Assembly (NCBI GenBank): GCA_037013685.1
Contig: CM072884.1
Coordinates: 101,660,048 to 101,724,047, forward strand
DNA: 64,000 bases
Reading direction: 5' to 3'
From: Acridotheres tristis
Lineage: Eukaryota > Chordata > Aves > Passeriformes > Sturnidae
Position numbers and translations under genes: made by a program. The notes under the pieces are model-generated. The model saw only the letters and a list, made by a program, of their open reading frames with translations. It was not told the origin of the DNA and did no database searches. This document shows, one piece after another, positions 1 through 13,400 of this stretch. How positions within the stretch are numbered: the first letter of the stretch is position 1; each line of letters starts with the position of its first letter.

Positions 1-3000
1 TATCTGTTTCTGTATGAAGAACAGCAAAAAGGACAATTTATCCAAGTAAACAGCTATTAAACTAAAAACACCTTATGAAATCAAAAACTAAGAAGGTATT
101 TTCCTATCTTCTACAGCAGGCAAAGCTACAAAACACAAACTGTGAGAACAGGGCAAGTGTAAATGTTTCTGAAACAGTTTTCTGATGCTTCTGAAAAAGG
201 TTCTGAACTACATTTTTAAGTTTCTTCCAGTCTCCATCAATTCACTGTACAGAGATTTCCTGAGCCACAGGTGATTTTTATGCATGCAAAGAGGCCCAAG
301 GAATTTCCCTTCTATCAACTTTTTGCATGGAGTTCAAGGGGAAGTGCAAATTTTTAGCATCCCTGTGCCAAGTGTTTCTACTGCTGGGAACACATGGTGT
401 GAAGAGCCACTTCCCCTTGTTTGTCTGATCTGTAATCAGCAAGACTGATTACACCAGTTACTACACAATGGTACAAGGATGTGCTTCTGGCCAGATACCA
501 TGTGCTTGCTACCTCACAAAAGAGGCTATTGAATAACTAGAATTAAAAGAAAACAAACCCAAATCAGCAACTACACTTCCAAGTCACAACTAAATCCAAA
601 ATGTAGGCTGTCTTAAATACAAAGTGTCCTTTTTGTCACCATATCTGACCAATTATTTTGGTTTAAACAAACCACCATTGGATGCATTCAGTTTTCTCTA
701 GAGTTGAAAGTAGTAAGGGTCATCAGAAAAAGCACATCAAGTGAACTAGTTAAATCTCCAAAAATGCACATTTTAAATAGTGCAGGTATAGACAGTTACT
801 TTGCTTTTCAGTATCAGAAGTGTTCATTCTCTAGAACTTCAACAAACTAGCTGGCTCATCTGAAAAGATGGTGGTCCCTTGTGCAAACAGTACAAGCCTA
901 CCAGGACTGAAAAATAATCACAATAAACAAAGTGCTGGTTTTGTCTGCAGTATTACTGAAAACACAGCTATTAAGATAAAATGAGAAATAACAACTGTCC
1001 TTAAGCTTTTTTTTTGTTTCTGCTTAAAAATACTCCATTAAACTATTTGAAACCACACTAAATGTCTTACAGTAAAAAGCTAAAAATATTCTTATTATAG
1101 GAGTCATATGACCAAGTGATTTATGAATTGCTTTAAATGAGAAACTGGTCATTCATGTTGCTGGATTAAGTAGCTGCATCACAATGTACAGCAACCCAGA
1201 CAGTTTAGTTTGCCAAAACCAATCAATGTTTCATCAGTGCACAAACCTCCCAAGAGCCAGGACCCACAGACACTTTCACAGTCGAAAAAGTTCTAGGCAG
1301 ACTGGAAGTGCAAGCTACAAGGTTAACACACTAAACCACCATCACTGTTGAATGCAGCACTGTAAGCAGGTTTGTATGCTAAAGTTTGAACAAACAAATT
1401 CAAAAGTCAGATAATTGGTTCTCAACAGGGATTCTGAGAGTTTCAGGTGACCATGGGCCACCAACACCCATACTGGGCTACTGGGGTAGCACCAGTGGTC
1501 TCCAAGGCCTAATGTGCCACACAGCACCATGAGCAGGCATTACTGACTACACTGGATGTTACACAGAATTACACAAAGGGAATTCCATTACACAGAATTA
1601 ACTGGATGTTACACAGAATTCTTTATCTAGTTTCATGCTGAGAAAGTAAACTGAGAATCCACTGGTTTTCCTGCACTGACACTGTTAACAAAGCAGTCAA
1701 AGCATTCAGCAGCAAACATGGATGGAGTGACCCCAACTCCTGCTTTCCAGCTCACAGCTCCTGGAATCATGTCCTGCTCTCAGCTGTGCCAGCACAGCTC
1801 TTTATGCCTTATAGACTGAACTGAGCAAGGGACAAGACAGAGGTTCAAAAGACATAGAAATAATGTGGTTTGCTGTCAAAGAAGCAAAACTGGCATACTG
1901 GGAAGTTTTTTTTTCTTTTAAGAAGAATGAAAGCATACACAGAATTTTAGTCAATTTGAAAGGTTCTAATAACAAAGGACAAAATTTAATTCTAATGACA
2001 GAGTGATTTAAATAACTACATAATGGAAAGTTCTTTCCAGATGGAAGATAAGCCACAATAAATACAAAATATTTTGAGTATATTATGATTAGCTGGAAAG
2101 CAATACCATTTCAAAACACAAAGTAGGGTTCCACCAGAATAAAATAAGCTTTAGCATTAAATTCAGTTCTCCCACCATATATACAGTCTAATCTTTTGCA
2201 CAAAGTTATTAAAAGTATAGTAATATTGGCAGTGAGGAAATCCTTACAAATTTGTGATTTATTAGAATTTGCGATCTATTATTTATTAGATTATTTACTA
2301 AAGCAGGGGAAAAAAACCCAATTCTATGAATTTCTTCTGTTTGATGATTAGTGTCTGAAAACTACCTGTTACCAATGATGAATTCTGTTGCTACAACTTC
2401 ACCTAGGAATTCATACATCTTAATTAAAGAAAAATTTTTACTTCCAGATGAATTAAGTGGTGGACCTCAATTAAAAATACATTTTGCTATGTTTATTTCC
2501 AATTCTCCATTGGAAAGTCTTAAATAAAAGTGAGACAGAAACAAAACCCCCACAAAGTAGAAAACCAAAAACAACATAACACCCAGTGAAGGGAATTATA
2601 CAACTGTAAAAGAAAAAGCAGTGATGAAGTATTTAAGTGTGGAAGCAAAAAAAAGAACATAATATAAAAAATAAAAAAAAATTAAATTAATGTTCCATAA
2701 TATTTTCTATATTGTTTCAATAACTTGGCAAGTGAGCTTTGTCCTGCAGACAGTCCTTTCTAGGTTTACAGACATTTTTTGAAAGGCCTATGAAACATTT
2801 AAAATTAATTAATAGAGAGGAAAGTGTTTCCAATTTCAAATTAAAGCCTAAAAATTATGGATAGTAAGATATGGTATATTTCAAACTTTGCTTTTTTAAG
2901 AAAAGAAAAGCACAAGATAGATTAGAGGAACCAAAACAGTATCTAGGATATTACTGTCCCCACAGAAGTTTCCAAATTCATACGTCTACTGTCCTGACCA

Positions 3001-4355
3001 AGTCAACAAAGCTAAACCCATTCCAATCTCCTATCAGATTTTTCATTACAGTCAAACTAAGAACTGTGAATTAATCAAAGAGCAATCATGCACTTCAAAG
3101 TTCTCATAAAACAAACTAAGCATTGTGAAGCTGTTAGCACCAAATCCATAGTTAAGCCTGAACTGAGCTTCTTTAAAAACAGTAACATCAGTTTGAACAG
3201 CGTTCAATCGCTTCCCACTTCACTGTTCAGAAGGCAAGTAGAATTTTAATACACAGTTTCCAACAGAAATGTCTAAGCTTCTTAAATTTTGATTTTTTTT
3301 CCCCTGCCACTTGCATAATTTTCACTCTCTGAGAATAAATCAACAGAATTATCTGTAATTAGAGCATCTGAATCCTGGAAGCAGTAAAAAAAGATTCCAT
3401 CAAAGATCAGAGTATCACCACGCTGACAGAGCTCAAACTCAGCAGTTTTGACTCTCCCTAAGTCGATGACCTTTCAGTTTTCAAAGAATATCATATGTCC
3501 TTGAGAATATCATATTACCATTCTGGTATCTCAGGGTTATTCACAAGTGGCTAGTAGCTAGACAGCAAATTTACCAAAGGCTGAAATATAAAGAATTTCT
3601 GAAAGATACAAGTATGTGCACTGTGAGTGGTTAAAAGCTGGGTTTGAAACACAATGTGGTGGAGAACTGAGGAATCTGCCAGCACCACTAAGCGTGGACA
3701 GCAAGGCACATAATCCAACATCAGTAAGGGCTGTAAGCAATTCTGTGGTCTCTTCTGCTCTTTCTCTCACAGAAAACTCATTTAAGCAACTGCAATTTAA
3801 CACATTTCTTGCGTGCCTGAAATAACAAATCCATAAATAGGGAAGGCATCCTGTAAGTTTGCAGAATTCTAACCCAGTTCCAGAATGTGCATGCTATTTT
3901 TCTTAATGCCCCAACCAAAAAAAAAGCAGAAAATGTCAATAACGTTTATCTCAAAATGTTATGATGACTTGTCTATAGAAACTTTTTTCTTTCAAACACT
4001 GTTTTCATTTGCTCACAAGATATTTCATGTTTCCTTAGTATTGTAAGTAAACACACAAACTGTACTCACTTAGCATATTTATGTTAATTTAGTGTTACAT
4101 GAGGTTAGAGATATTGAAAGGAAATTATGTTCCTCTAACTGAAGACACTACTGCAGATATTAGGGAAAAAAAGTCACTAAAAGGAACAAGTCTGATTATC
4201 TTTCAGCCCAGACTGCATCTGCTTTGACAAAATAACCGTAATTTTGTTAATTGCCACTGACATGACTTTTAAACATGGATGACCCGTTAATCTGAAGCTA
4301 GGAGGCAACAATCAAAGTAAAAGACAGTTCTGCAAAGAAAGGCATCATCACTGAC
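1..4355. other. APOO intron 6 (partial)
   Basis: AT-rich intronic DNA between APOO exon 6 and a terminal exon left of the window. I looked on the minus strand for a C-terminal exon resembling human VSGERLYDWGLRG and saw none. Several ORFs of 60-84 codons occur but look like chance. The only structure noted is a short local duplication at 1551-1620. Confidence 0.7.
1551..1620. repeat. Short direct repeat, 20 bp x 2 (50-bp spacing)
   Basis: ACTGGATGTTACACAGAATT occurs identically at 1551-1570 and 1601-1620. A partial third unit, TACACAGAATT, lies at 1589-1599. It is a small tandem-type duplication inside an APOO intron; no function is implied. Confidence 0.9.
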
Positions 4356-4447
4356 CTTTGCAATATCAACCGCTTGCTGAGGGTAATACATGGAGGTACC
4401 AATACCCATGAGAACTGCAGGATACACCAACTTCTTTATTTTTGAGC
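4356..4447 (-). CDS. APOO: APOO coding exon 6 (second membrane segment)
   Basis: 92 bp, acceptor AACAG, donor GTCAGT. It encodes residues 130-160: [17 protein letters not shown], then [14 protein letters not shown]. It ends in phase 0; the following exon, expected to start V-S-G-E, is not in the window. The coding trace continues a few codons into the intron before a stop, so the donor choice rests on family alignment and phase. Confidence 0.93.
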
Positions 4448-7400
4448 CTGTTTTGTAACAAAAAATAAAAAACCACAAACCATTGTTAGAGTATATGTTA
4501 AGCAAGTCAGCTGAATGGCCCTAACATTTTATTTATAACTTTCTTAAATGCATTTTAGTGTATTTTCTATCACACCAGTTTCTAAAGAAACATAATCACT
4601 GTGATCAGTAGGGGGCCTCCCTAATAGTTTGCTAAACTTTCTAAGCTTCACTGAGATTGTATCTTAGACAGATTGTGCACATAAAATCCTTTGGACATAA
4701 ACTGCTGACCAAGTCTGGGACTAGGACTGGACACATCAAAGCTCCTCTGAGTAGGAGTCTAGAAAGGAAGGAGGCTGTCTCTGAATCCTGTGACTCAAGA
4801 GGATGATCCTCCCCAAACAGGTCTGTCTGACCCTGTCCTCTCTGTAACTGATCAAGTGTACCTTGCCATCAGATCCTTTCAAATCATTGCTTTATATCAA
4901 GAAACACATTGCTGCTGCTCTCTTACAAGTGAAGTGCATCACTCCATCTGTAATATGAGTTAAAACTAATTATCTCTAATGGCATTTTAAACCAAGCTGG
5001 ATGACTGCACAATATTCACGTGATTAAACTTTGAATATCATATTCTCTACTTAGTGAGCAGCTGTGCATATTCAATTGTTATGACTAGACCTGGAGGGTT
5101 TTATCTGTACCCTCCAAGAGGGCAATTTCTCCACAAACACTAAGGAAGGGAGGAATAAAATAAAGAGGACATTTGGTAGCATCAAAATTAAGGGGCACTT
5201 CCTTTTATGGTTTCAATACTTTCTGGAAATAATAGTCATATTTTAACCTATTACCAGGGAAAAAAAAAAAGTCTTAAAGTCATGGCTCCCATCCTAAAAG
5301 ATTCACAAATTTAACATTTTTAGTATGAGATACGTTTATTTTCATTAAACTTAGGGTCCTCTAGTCTTTCAATTCCAGTCTCAAGACCGCACGAATGATG
5401 TCTTAGGATTTAGCCTTTATATTTTTCAGACCATGTACTGCTTTAATGTGTAACTCACTTTCCCCTCTTCCCTCATTTTGCCACATTCATAAGTGATGCA
5501 AGCTGATCTCACTCATGATCATGGCAATTGAGAAGCAGGAATTTGAAGAAAAAGAACTTAAAACAGGGAACTTAACTTGATTTCATTTAAAAAAACCCCA
5601 AACACTAGGGGGGAAAAAAAAGTACTGCTTTTACCAGCTTCACTGGAAAATTAAATTTTTTGAGGTGCACTTCTAATTTCTACACAGCCAAGAACATACT
5701 TCCAGTTTATTCAACACATTCAGGCTCCACAAAGGTTTATTTTTGTCCAAACCATGTCCTCATTGGTATTTAAATTCTACAGCTTTTAAGTTCTGTTACC
5801 TACATTTCACTGCATTAAGAATATCTCAATGTAAGCACAGAATACTTCTTCACACAACATTTCTTAGACTAATGCTTCTTTTTATGAAACCATGAACATT
5901 TCTTCAATTAGTGTGACGAAATTAATTGTATCACTTTTCTGTAATGCAAAATGTGCAGGTATTTATAGTACACCCAGAGTTCACAAGTCTATGTGCTGAG
6001 TCACTATCTGCAGCAGCTCTGCACGTGGACACACAATCCTTTGTAAAAACTCGAATATACACCTAATTGGACACATATCATAGTTCAGGAACATCTGTTA
6101 TTTTAACATAATTCATTCCTCTGTTGTTTTCTACAGTAACATATGTGATCAAGAACTTCAATAATTAAAAATATTTTTAGGTTAAAAGATATCAAACCAG
6201 TCCTTTGCCTTTTGTTATACTAAAATACCACTGGGAAATACAGAAGACTAGATTTTAGTAACAAATACAGCAATGATAAAACAATAATTGTTGGTTATTG
6301 AACACCTTGTCCATGAAGTTTCTTTATAATTGGAGGAACAGTGTAGAAACACGCTTGTACAGTTAATTCAGATCTCCTTGTCATAATTAAAAATTAGTAC
6401 CCTGAAACTCACCAAAAATTACTTATCCAAAATCATAACATAACCAGTTCAAATGCTTCCCACTTACCTCTAGCAAGAAACAATCCAATAATTCCAGCAA
6501 AACTTATCACACCAAGTCTTGGATAAAATCCAGCAGGCGGTTTTTGGAGAAATTCATAGCCCTCTGAAAAGAAGCCAGAACAAAGTGCTTTAATGTAATG
6601 TGAAAGTGTTTTTGTGATAAGGAATCATCAATACACGCTGGCAATTATTACAAAACACAAAGAGTTATCAAAACACATTTAACTATCATGAGCATTTTAG
6701 ATATGCTGGCAAAAAATTCAAAGCCTCTGAGATCTTCTCTAGTGACACATGAATGAAACTGAATATTGTATTGTATTCACCAATTTTCATAGGAGCTTTG
6801 CCTTTGCTCCTGGGCCATCTCTTTTGCTTTGCTCTTTTGCATCTCAATCGTATCTTTTTCAAATTAGTGATGAAAACCTTTGCAAAATGGAATTTTACAG
6901 TTACATGTTAACAATAACTAGTTTCAGTAAAATACTGTACAAAAACCAAATCACAGAACAATGGAAAGACACAGCAAAAACAAAGTGCACTCTAAGATGG
7001 GAGTCTGGTGGGGGAATGGAAACTATGGAAAATCTCCCATGCCAATGAGTTCAAAAGACTGAAACTTCTAAGTTTAAAGAAAAGAGGTGCAGTATCTGAA
7101 ACGAGGTCTACACAGAATCCATGCTCAGTCCTGGTAAGCCCAAGTATGAAAGGATGGTCCCAAAAATAAAACAACTTTGGATTAATTCAAAATTCTTAAG
7201 AGATCCATGGAAGAAAACCAAAATGAAACAGCTAAACATTACAAACGAAAGACCTAATGCTTACAAGTAATAAACTTTACAGGAGGTTTCAGCTACTAAG
7301 CTGGGCCAAGCAAATACTGCTGAAGGCTGGGTCAAGCAAATTCTGCTGGCTGGGAATAAATTGTGAGGGTTTTTCCCCTTCTCTTCCTGCATAAGTAATT

Positions 7401-10400
7401 TTTAGTGACACTGATAAACGTAAATGCTGGTCTCGAATTTCAATTGTTTAGAAATGTAGTGTCATAAGTGGCCCACAAAAGAAATTCAAACAGATACACA
7501 GTGGAAATAAAGTAGTCTTCAATGCATTAGAGATTATACATACAATGATGCTTCATGGAATTCCCTTTAAACTGAAGATATAGTACAGTCCTGCATTTTA
7601 GACTGCTAGTTAAGAAAACTAAACTGATTTACCTCTACCATGCTCAACAGCTTTTTCTAACGTGGGCTTAGCTTTGGCATAAAGATCCTAAAAAAAAAAA
7701 AGAGAACAAGGGTAAATAGATACCAAGTAAGTAAAATATTAACTATAGACTGTAAATGACCTGACAAAGAAGAAAAAAAAAAAAACAAGAAAGAAAAAGG
7801 TGATGGGTCCCTAAAATAACTTATTTTTATTCCCATTTCCACCCTTCACTTATCGGGCTATGCTTGCTCAGTGTTACATTTAGCATAATGCACTGATTTT
7901 TCACAAAGGAGTCTTCAGATAGAGATAAAATGCAATACTTCGAAACACAGATGTCAATCTCAGTATTTTATTGAGATCAGGCAACTGAAACTCAGAATTA
8001 CCTTGGGTTTCTCAGTGTATGCAGGTACTCCAAAAATACCTGAGGTGATGCAAAGAAAAGAAGTACAACACTGCAATAAACTCCTTCCTCACACTTTGCT
8101 AGGGTATGTGACTCATTCTGCAAGGTGCTAAATTCCACTTTCCAGGAGACTGTCTTAGGCTAACAAGACTGCATTTTGAAGTGACTTGCAAAATTAAATG
8201 TCCATAGATGTCCAAAGTAAATCAACCCCACAGACCAGCTCTAGATTTTTTTCAGACTGAGAATATTCAGGAAGTAAAAGAATGCAGACTGCCTTTTATC
8301 AAAATAGAAAAAAAATCTCAACAAAAAGAACCTTGCTAATTGTTATTTACATTAATAATGCCTCAGAGAGACAGTGTAAGGCTGTCTATAAATGAGGGAA
8401 CAAATTCATATACATATATGCCCGAAGCTAAAGCAGAGAATAGTCTTGCAATTCCACCTGAGCTGCATCTGTGCAGAAGTGAAAGCATTTGTTTAGAATA
8501 CTGTATGGGGATATCTTTAGAACTTTCATCTCCTCACTGGCAAGAGTGATGTAAAAAAACACCCATCTGTCATGAAAATAAAAATGTGTTAGTATGTGAC
8601 ACACAATTTTAAATGGATGTTGGTCTTATTAAAAGCCAATTTAAGAAGAACTTGCTCTAAAGACCCCAGAGACTAAGCCTGATCTTCTGTCACAACTGAA
8701 ATATAACTGGCTCATTTCTACATCTAAGTTTTGAGTTGCATTTCCACTACAGTTAAGTAATTTCGGAAAAGTAAAATGGATATACAAACATAACCAATTT
8801 CATTCTGATTATCCTAGGTTATCTGTTTGATTTTAAAGACAACTGACATACACCTAAATATTTTCTTCAACACAGCAGGGATGGGCAGGGGGTGTAAAAC
8901 CAAAGCTACCTGTGACTACAGTTAAGCAAGATTGCCCCAAACCCATAAAGTTTACATGCCCACTTCATAAAATGAGTCAGTAAACCACTGCCAGGAAATG
9001 GCTTGATGTGTGTGAGCAGAAGAGCACATCTTATGTCAGTGATCACCAGACAGACAAAAAAATTAAAACAAGTAGGATGACAACAGGTCAGGAAGACATC
9101 AAGCAAGGTTAAAGCCTAACCTCCTCTCCAATTTCACTGCCCAGTTAGGGTTACCACAGGCAACCAAACAAAACCCGTATGTTCAGGAGGCCAGAAAAAT
9201 CCTGTGGAAAACCTCCCTTCCTCTTCCCCTTCCAAGCTGCAGCCAGTGCTCCTGCTGGCAGCACTGCACAAACACTAGACCGAGTAACTCTGGAAAAATG
9301 TTTCAGTTCTGGTAAAGGTAGCACCACACAGAACTTCCAGGCAGAAAAGACACCCCAAACTGAACAGCCTGGCTTTCCACGGAGAGCTGGGCAAACAGTC
9401 AGCAGCTTAAGAGGATTCACAACAGCAGAGGGCAAAGAAGAGAATGGCCTACAGCTGCCAAGAGACAACCACAGGGCAAAGATGCTCTCACTTCAAAAAT
9501 AAGCCTCAACATTTCCTGGGCAGGAAAGAGCAAGAAAGCTATCCTGGGGCTTTGCAATCTAATACCAACAATTTAGGCTTGATTACAAAAATCTTGGTTT
9601 TCCTTTCTGCTATGGAGCCTATTTTTGTATTTAATGACTATTTACTCTAAACATACTACCTAATAAAATATATATGAGGAAGTTTTCGGGGAAAAGTCTG
9701 GGGATTAGGTTTACCACTACTTAGTGGCCTGGGATTTTCTCTCTTCCAGAGTGCTGTATCCCTTCCCTCAACATTCTAGTTCCACAAATACTGATTTCTT
9801 TTTTTGCTAAGTTGTGTTTTGTCACAGTTGCAGCGAGGGCAACTTGGTTTCGTTGCTCCGAAACACACTGCTTTGATAATTTAAGGCCTCCTTCAGCATG
9901 AAAACTGCAAATACCACTCTCCTATCTTCCTCAGCCACAGAACAGTGCCAAATCCAGATATGCCTAGGTATATTTAAGCCTAAAGTTCACTTCAGAAACA
10001 ACTCTATGCTTTAGTTAATTTTAATTCTTTTGGAAAGAGAAACCCCAAATCCAGTGTTTAGTTCAGCAAATTAGTATAAAGACACAACTGGTTCTTCTGG
10101 TGGGAAGGGGGTAAACATTATGACCTGAACAGTGGAAAATTTTAAGCAATGCAGAAAACTTTCTGTGATATCACATTTTTGAAAAATGCTTTTACAGCTA
10201 CCAACTTTTACTTTGCTGCTGCCTGTTACTTCCAACTCAGAAAAAACAAACCACAATCCCAGCTGGGCTTTACCCCTGAACCACCACCAGCTGCAAAACA
10301 AACCATTATACCTGACACCAGGCTGTATATGGCTCCATAATATGCCGTAAATGGGAAACCCCCTCTTCCAAGTCGGTTTTGGGATTCTCCACATATTTAG

Positions 10401-13400
10401 TCTCACGAGCTGGGGAGGAGTACAGTGACAGCTGTGAATATCAGCAAACAAGATGTTAAAAACAAAGGTGTAATTGTGTAAGTAGGTCTTCAGGGCATGA
10501 ACAGTCTAAGCAGAGAACACCTAACACTGTGCTTACTACATAAACAATGCATAATAAAAATTCACACAGCTCTGAGACAACCATTATGAGCAAAGTTTAA
10601 TTATACAGCACATAATTATGATGAAGATGACTTCTAACTGCTACACAATTCATTCATAGCTACTATATGATCCAAGTCACAAGTTATAAATTAATATTAA
10701 ACTAGTTTAATAAGAACACACAACATAATTGTGAAAAATGTTTCTCACCTTAATCAGCACTTCTGGTTCCCAGTTAACATACTGAATGTACTAGAAATCA
10801 CAATCAATCATTTTCTATATTTGCACAAGCCATCATTAAAAAGCCTAAGCAGCTTCTAACAAAGGTAACATTCAATACAAATGTGCCTGTTTGTTACTGA
10901 GCAGGAAAATGGTACAACCTTTGGTCATTAACCACATGGCACCCTGGCACTGAGCAAAGAGGAACTGCAATGAGCAATGGGCATCTTCACATAATAAATG
11001 CTAAACCACCCTGTTTAAGGTTTAGAATCACAACATCTACTACAATTGCCTGAGCATATATGAAACTCCTAAGTTTGTACTGCTGAAGATGAACAGAAAA
11101 GTTCAGATTAAAACAAAACCTATTAAAATTTCTAGCAGTTTATACACTACAGAGATGTTTAGTATAAAGAGCTTATGTTTTACACCATACTTATACTCCA
11201 CTTAGTAATTTATTATAAACTGATGATTACAAGTACTGCTGCATTAAAATGTAGCTCTCTTTTCATGATCAGCTGGAAAAGAACTGTCTCTCTGTCTTAA
11301 CAAAAAAGTTGCTAGCCATAATGTAATATAAAATCACATCAAATTTATCCAATAATTTGATAACCTGTGCAGCTGGATTTCCCATAGTACTGTGAAAGAC
11401 AAGGATTTTTGGCCTCACTTCCCTAAGAAACCTGGTCATCCCTGGCAATCATAGTCACGAGCTGAACTTTGATCCTCTTGGACAACCTAAGAGCAATGTC
11501 TGGCACAAGACAGAAGCCTTGGAGATAAGGAAATTCCCATATATTTTATGGAACTAGACAGCTGACACACTAGAGATCCAAACTAACACCCTGTGAATGG
11601 CAAGAAAGGCAGCCAAAACTCCATGGCTTGCACATTCTGCTGTGCAGGAGCTGATGGCAAGCCCATTACTCAGCTCACATGAACTCCACGCTGCTGCCTC
11701 ACGACTGACTCAGGCCAGCAGAGGCTGGGCACGGTGGCCCAGGCTGTGGCTTCTGGGCCAGGAGCCCCCTGCAACTACAGCTCCTCCCACCCTGTACAAG
11801 GGAACTGGCCAGCCAAAACACCTACAGAGTCTGATTTAGTTCCAATGCTTACAGCACAACACTTTAGCTTGGGTGGAAGTACTCAAAATTTTTAAACAAC
11901 TGCATGCTCTCATGCATATAAAGCTGGACTTAGTTATGAACTACTTATTTTAATTTTTTTTTAGTGCTGGAGACTTTTAAAAAGTCTGTGCAACAATGCT
12001 GGTGACTCTGCAGTTTGACAGGGTATTTTAAGGCTCTGCTTATAATCAAGACATTTGTAATACCTTAAAGAAATAAAAACATAACAGGTATTTATTACCA
12101 CTACTTATTGTATTTGTTGTGACTTAGGTCTGAAAACTATGAAGAAAGGAAAACTGATAAAATTCTGTAGGCTACTATGGTGGATTCAAAGTATTGCCAG
12201 ACAAGAATTTTGATCATAAAAAAGAGACTATTTTTAGAAAGAAAACATTCTTCTCTGCTGTTTTCGTGCAGAACATAAATGAATTTTTATTAGAATTTAC
12301 CAACAGTACTTACAGTAAAAAAAAGTAAGTGGTATTATCTGAATAAAAAGCGAAGAAGATATTCCTGCAGATTTGAAATATAACCGTAAGTAAATCTACA
12401 AATATGAAAATGTAATTTCTGAATGAAAAATATAAGGTTTTAATGTAGGAAAAAGATCTTACACACAAGCAATCCTGGCACTATCAAGTGAAAAACATCA
12501 AATGTAATGCCCAGATAAAAGCAAAACTATATAGATGTCTCTACTGTGGAAAACTGAGAAGCAAATTTAAAGGCATGAATACAAAAGGTGATGAGATGTA
12601 CCTAATTGCTTTCATACATCAAAACAAATGTTTTCAAAATTCCTTAGATAGAAGAGCACTAAGACTCTAACCACACTTACCTCCTCAGTTTTCAGCAATT
12701 CCTTTTTGGAAGTCTTCTCTGAAGAAGCAGCATAAACCTGGACAGAGAGCAAGCTCAGGCTGACAGGGGTGGCCCCCAGCCGAATTACCTGGAAACATTT
12801 TAGGAAGACAAGCACATCATTATGTGCAAACAAAATGGCAACGGTGTTCGAGCACATCCAGGTAGACAACGTTTATGTCCCTCTACATGGTAAAAGGTGA
12901 TACATTAAGATGCTTGGAAATTAGAAGAAAGGAATGTCAACAATACACAATCTAATGCTCTCAGGCACTCAAATGGCAACATCTAAATCATTGAGATGGT
13001 AACTGGAAAAGCCTAAGGCTAAAGGAGGCAGTAGAAATAAATGCTAATCTCATCAGTCTTCATCTAAAAAAAACAAATCTTGTTTTCTCTCATTTAAAAT
13101 AATTTTAAAACTTACTCAGTTTAAATTGCAAGATTATTTTCATATTTTAAACAACTTTGTGAATGCCCATAATACCTCCATTTTCCACAGTTAATACCAA
13201 GAAGTTCAGTTTTACTTCTACTTAATATCTGCATCTACATTTAGGAAAACAATGAGACCTACAGCTATAAATACTAGAACAAAATCAATACTTTCTAAGA
13301 ATTTTAGGAATGTCTCCTACTTTTCTGTGAGGAACATTAATTACTTGACCTTTTTTGACTTCTTTAAATTTAATCCAATCACACAACACAACCACCGTGA

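Noticed and set aside
1..4355. Terminal APOO exon searched for in the left edge
   Set aside because: No minus-strand sequence resembling the expected C-terminal segment after an AG was found; taken to lie outside the window.
10071..10451. 126-codon minus-strand ORF covering APOO exon 3
   Set aside because: It is the wrong frame; the homologous frame starts LSLYSS at 10,431 and ends WCQ at 10,312.
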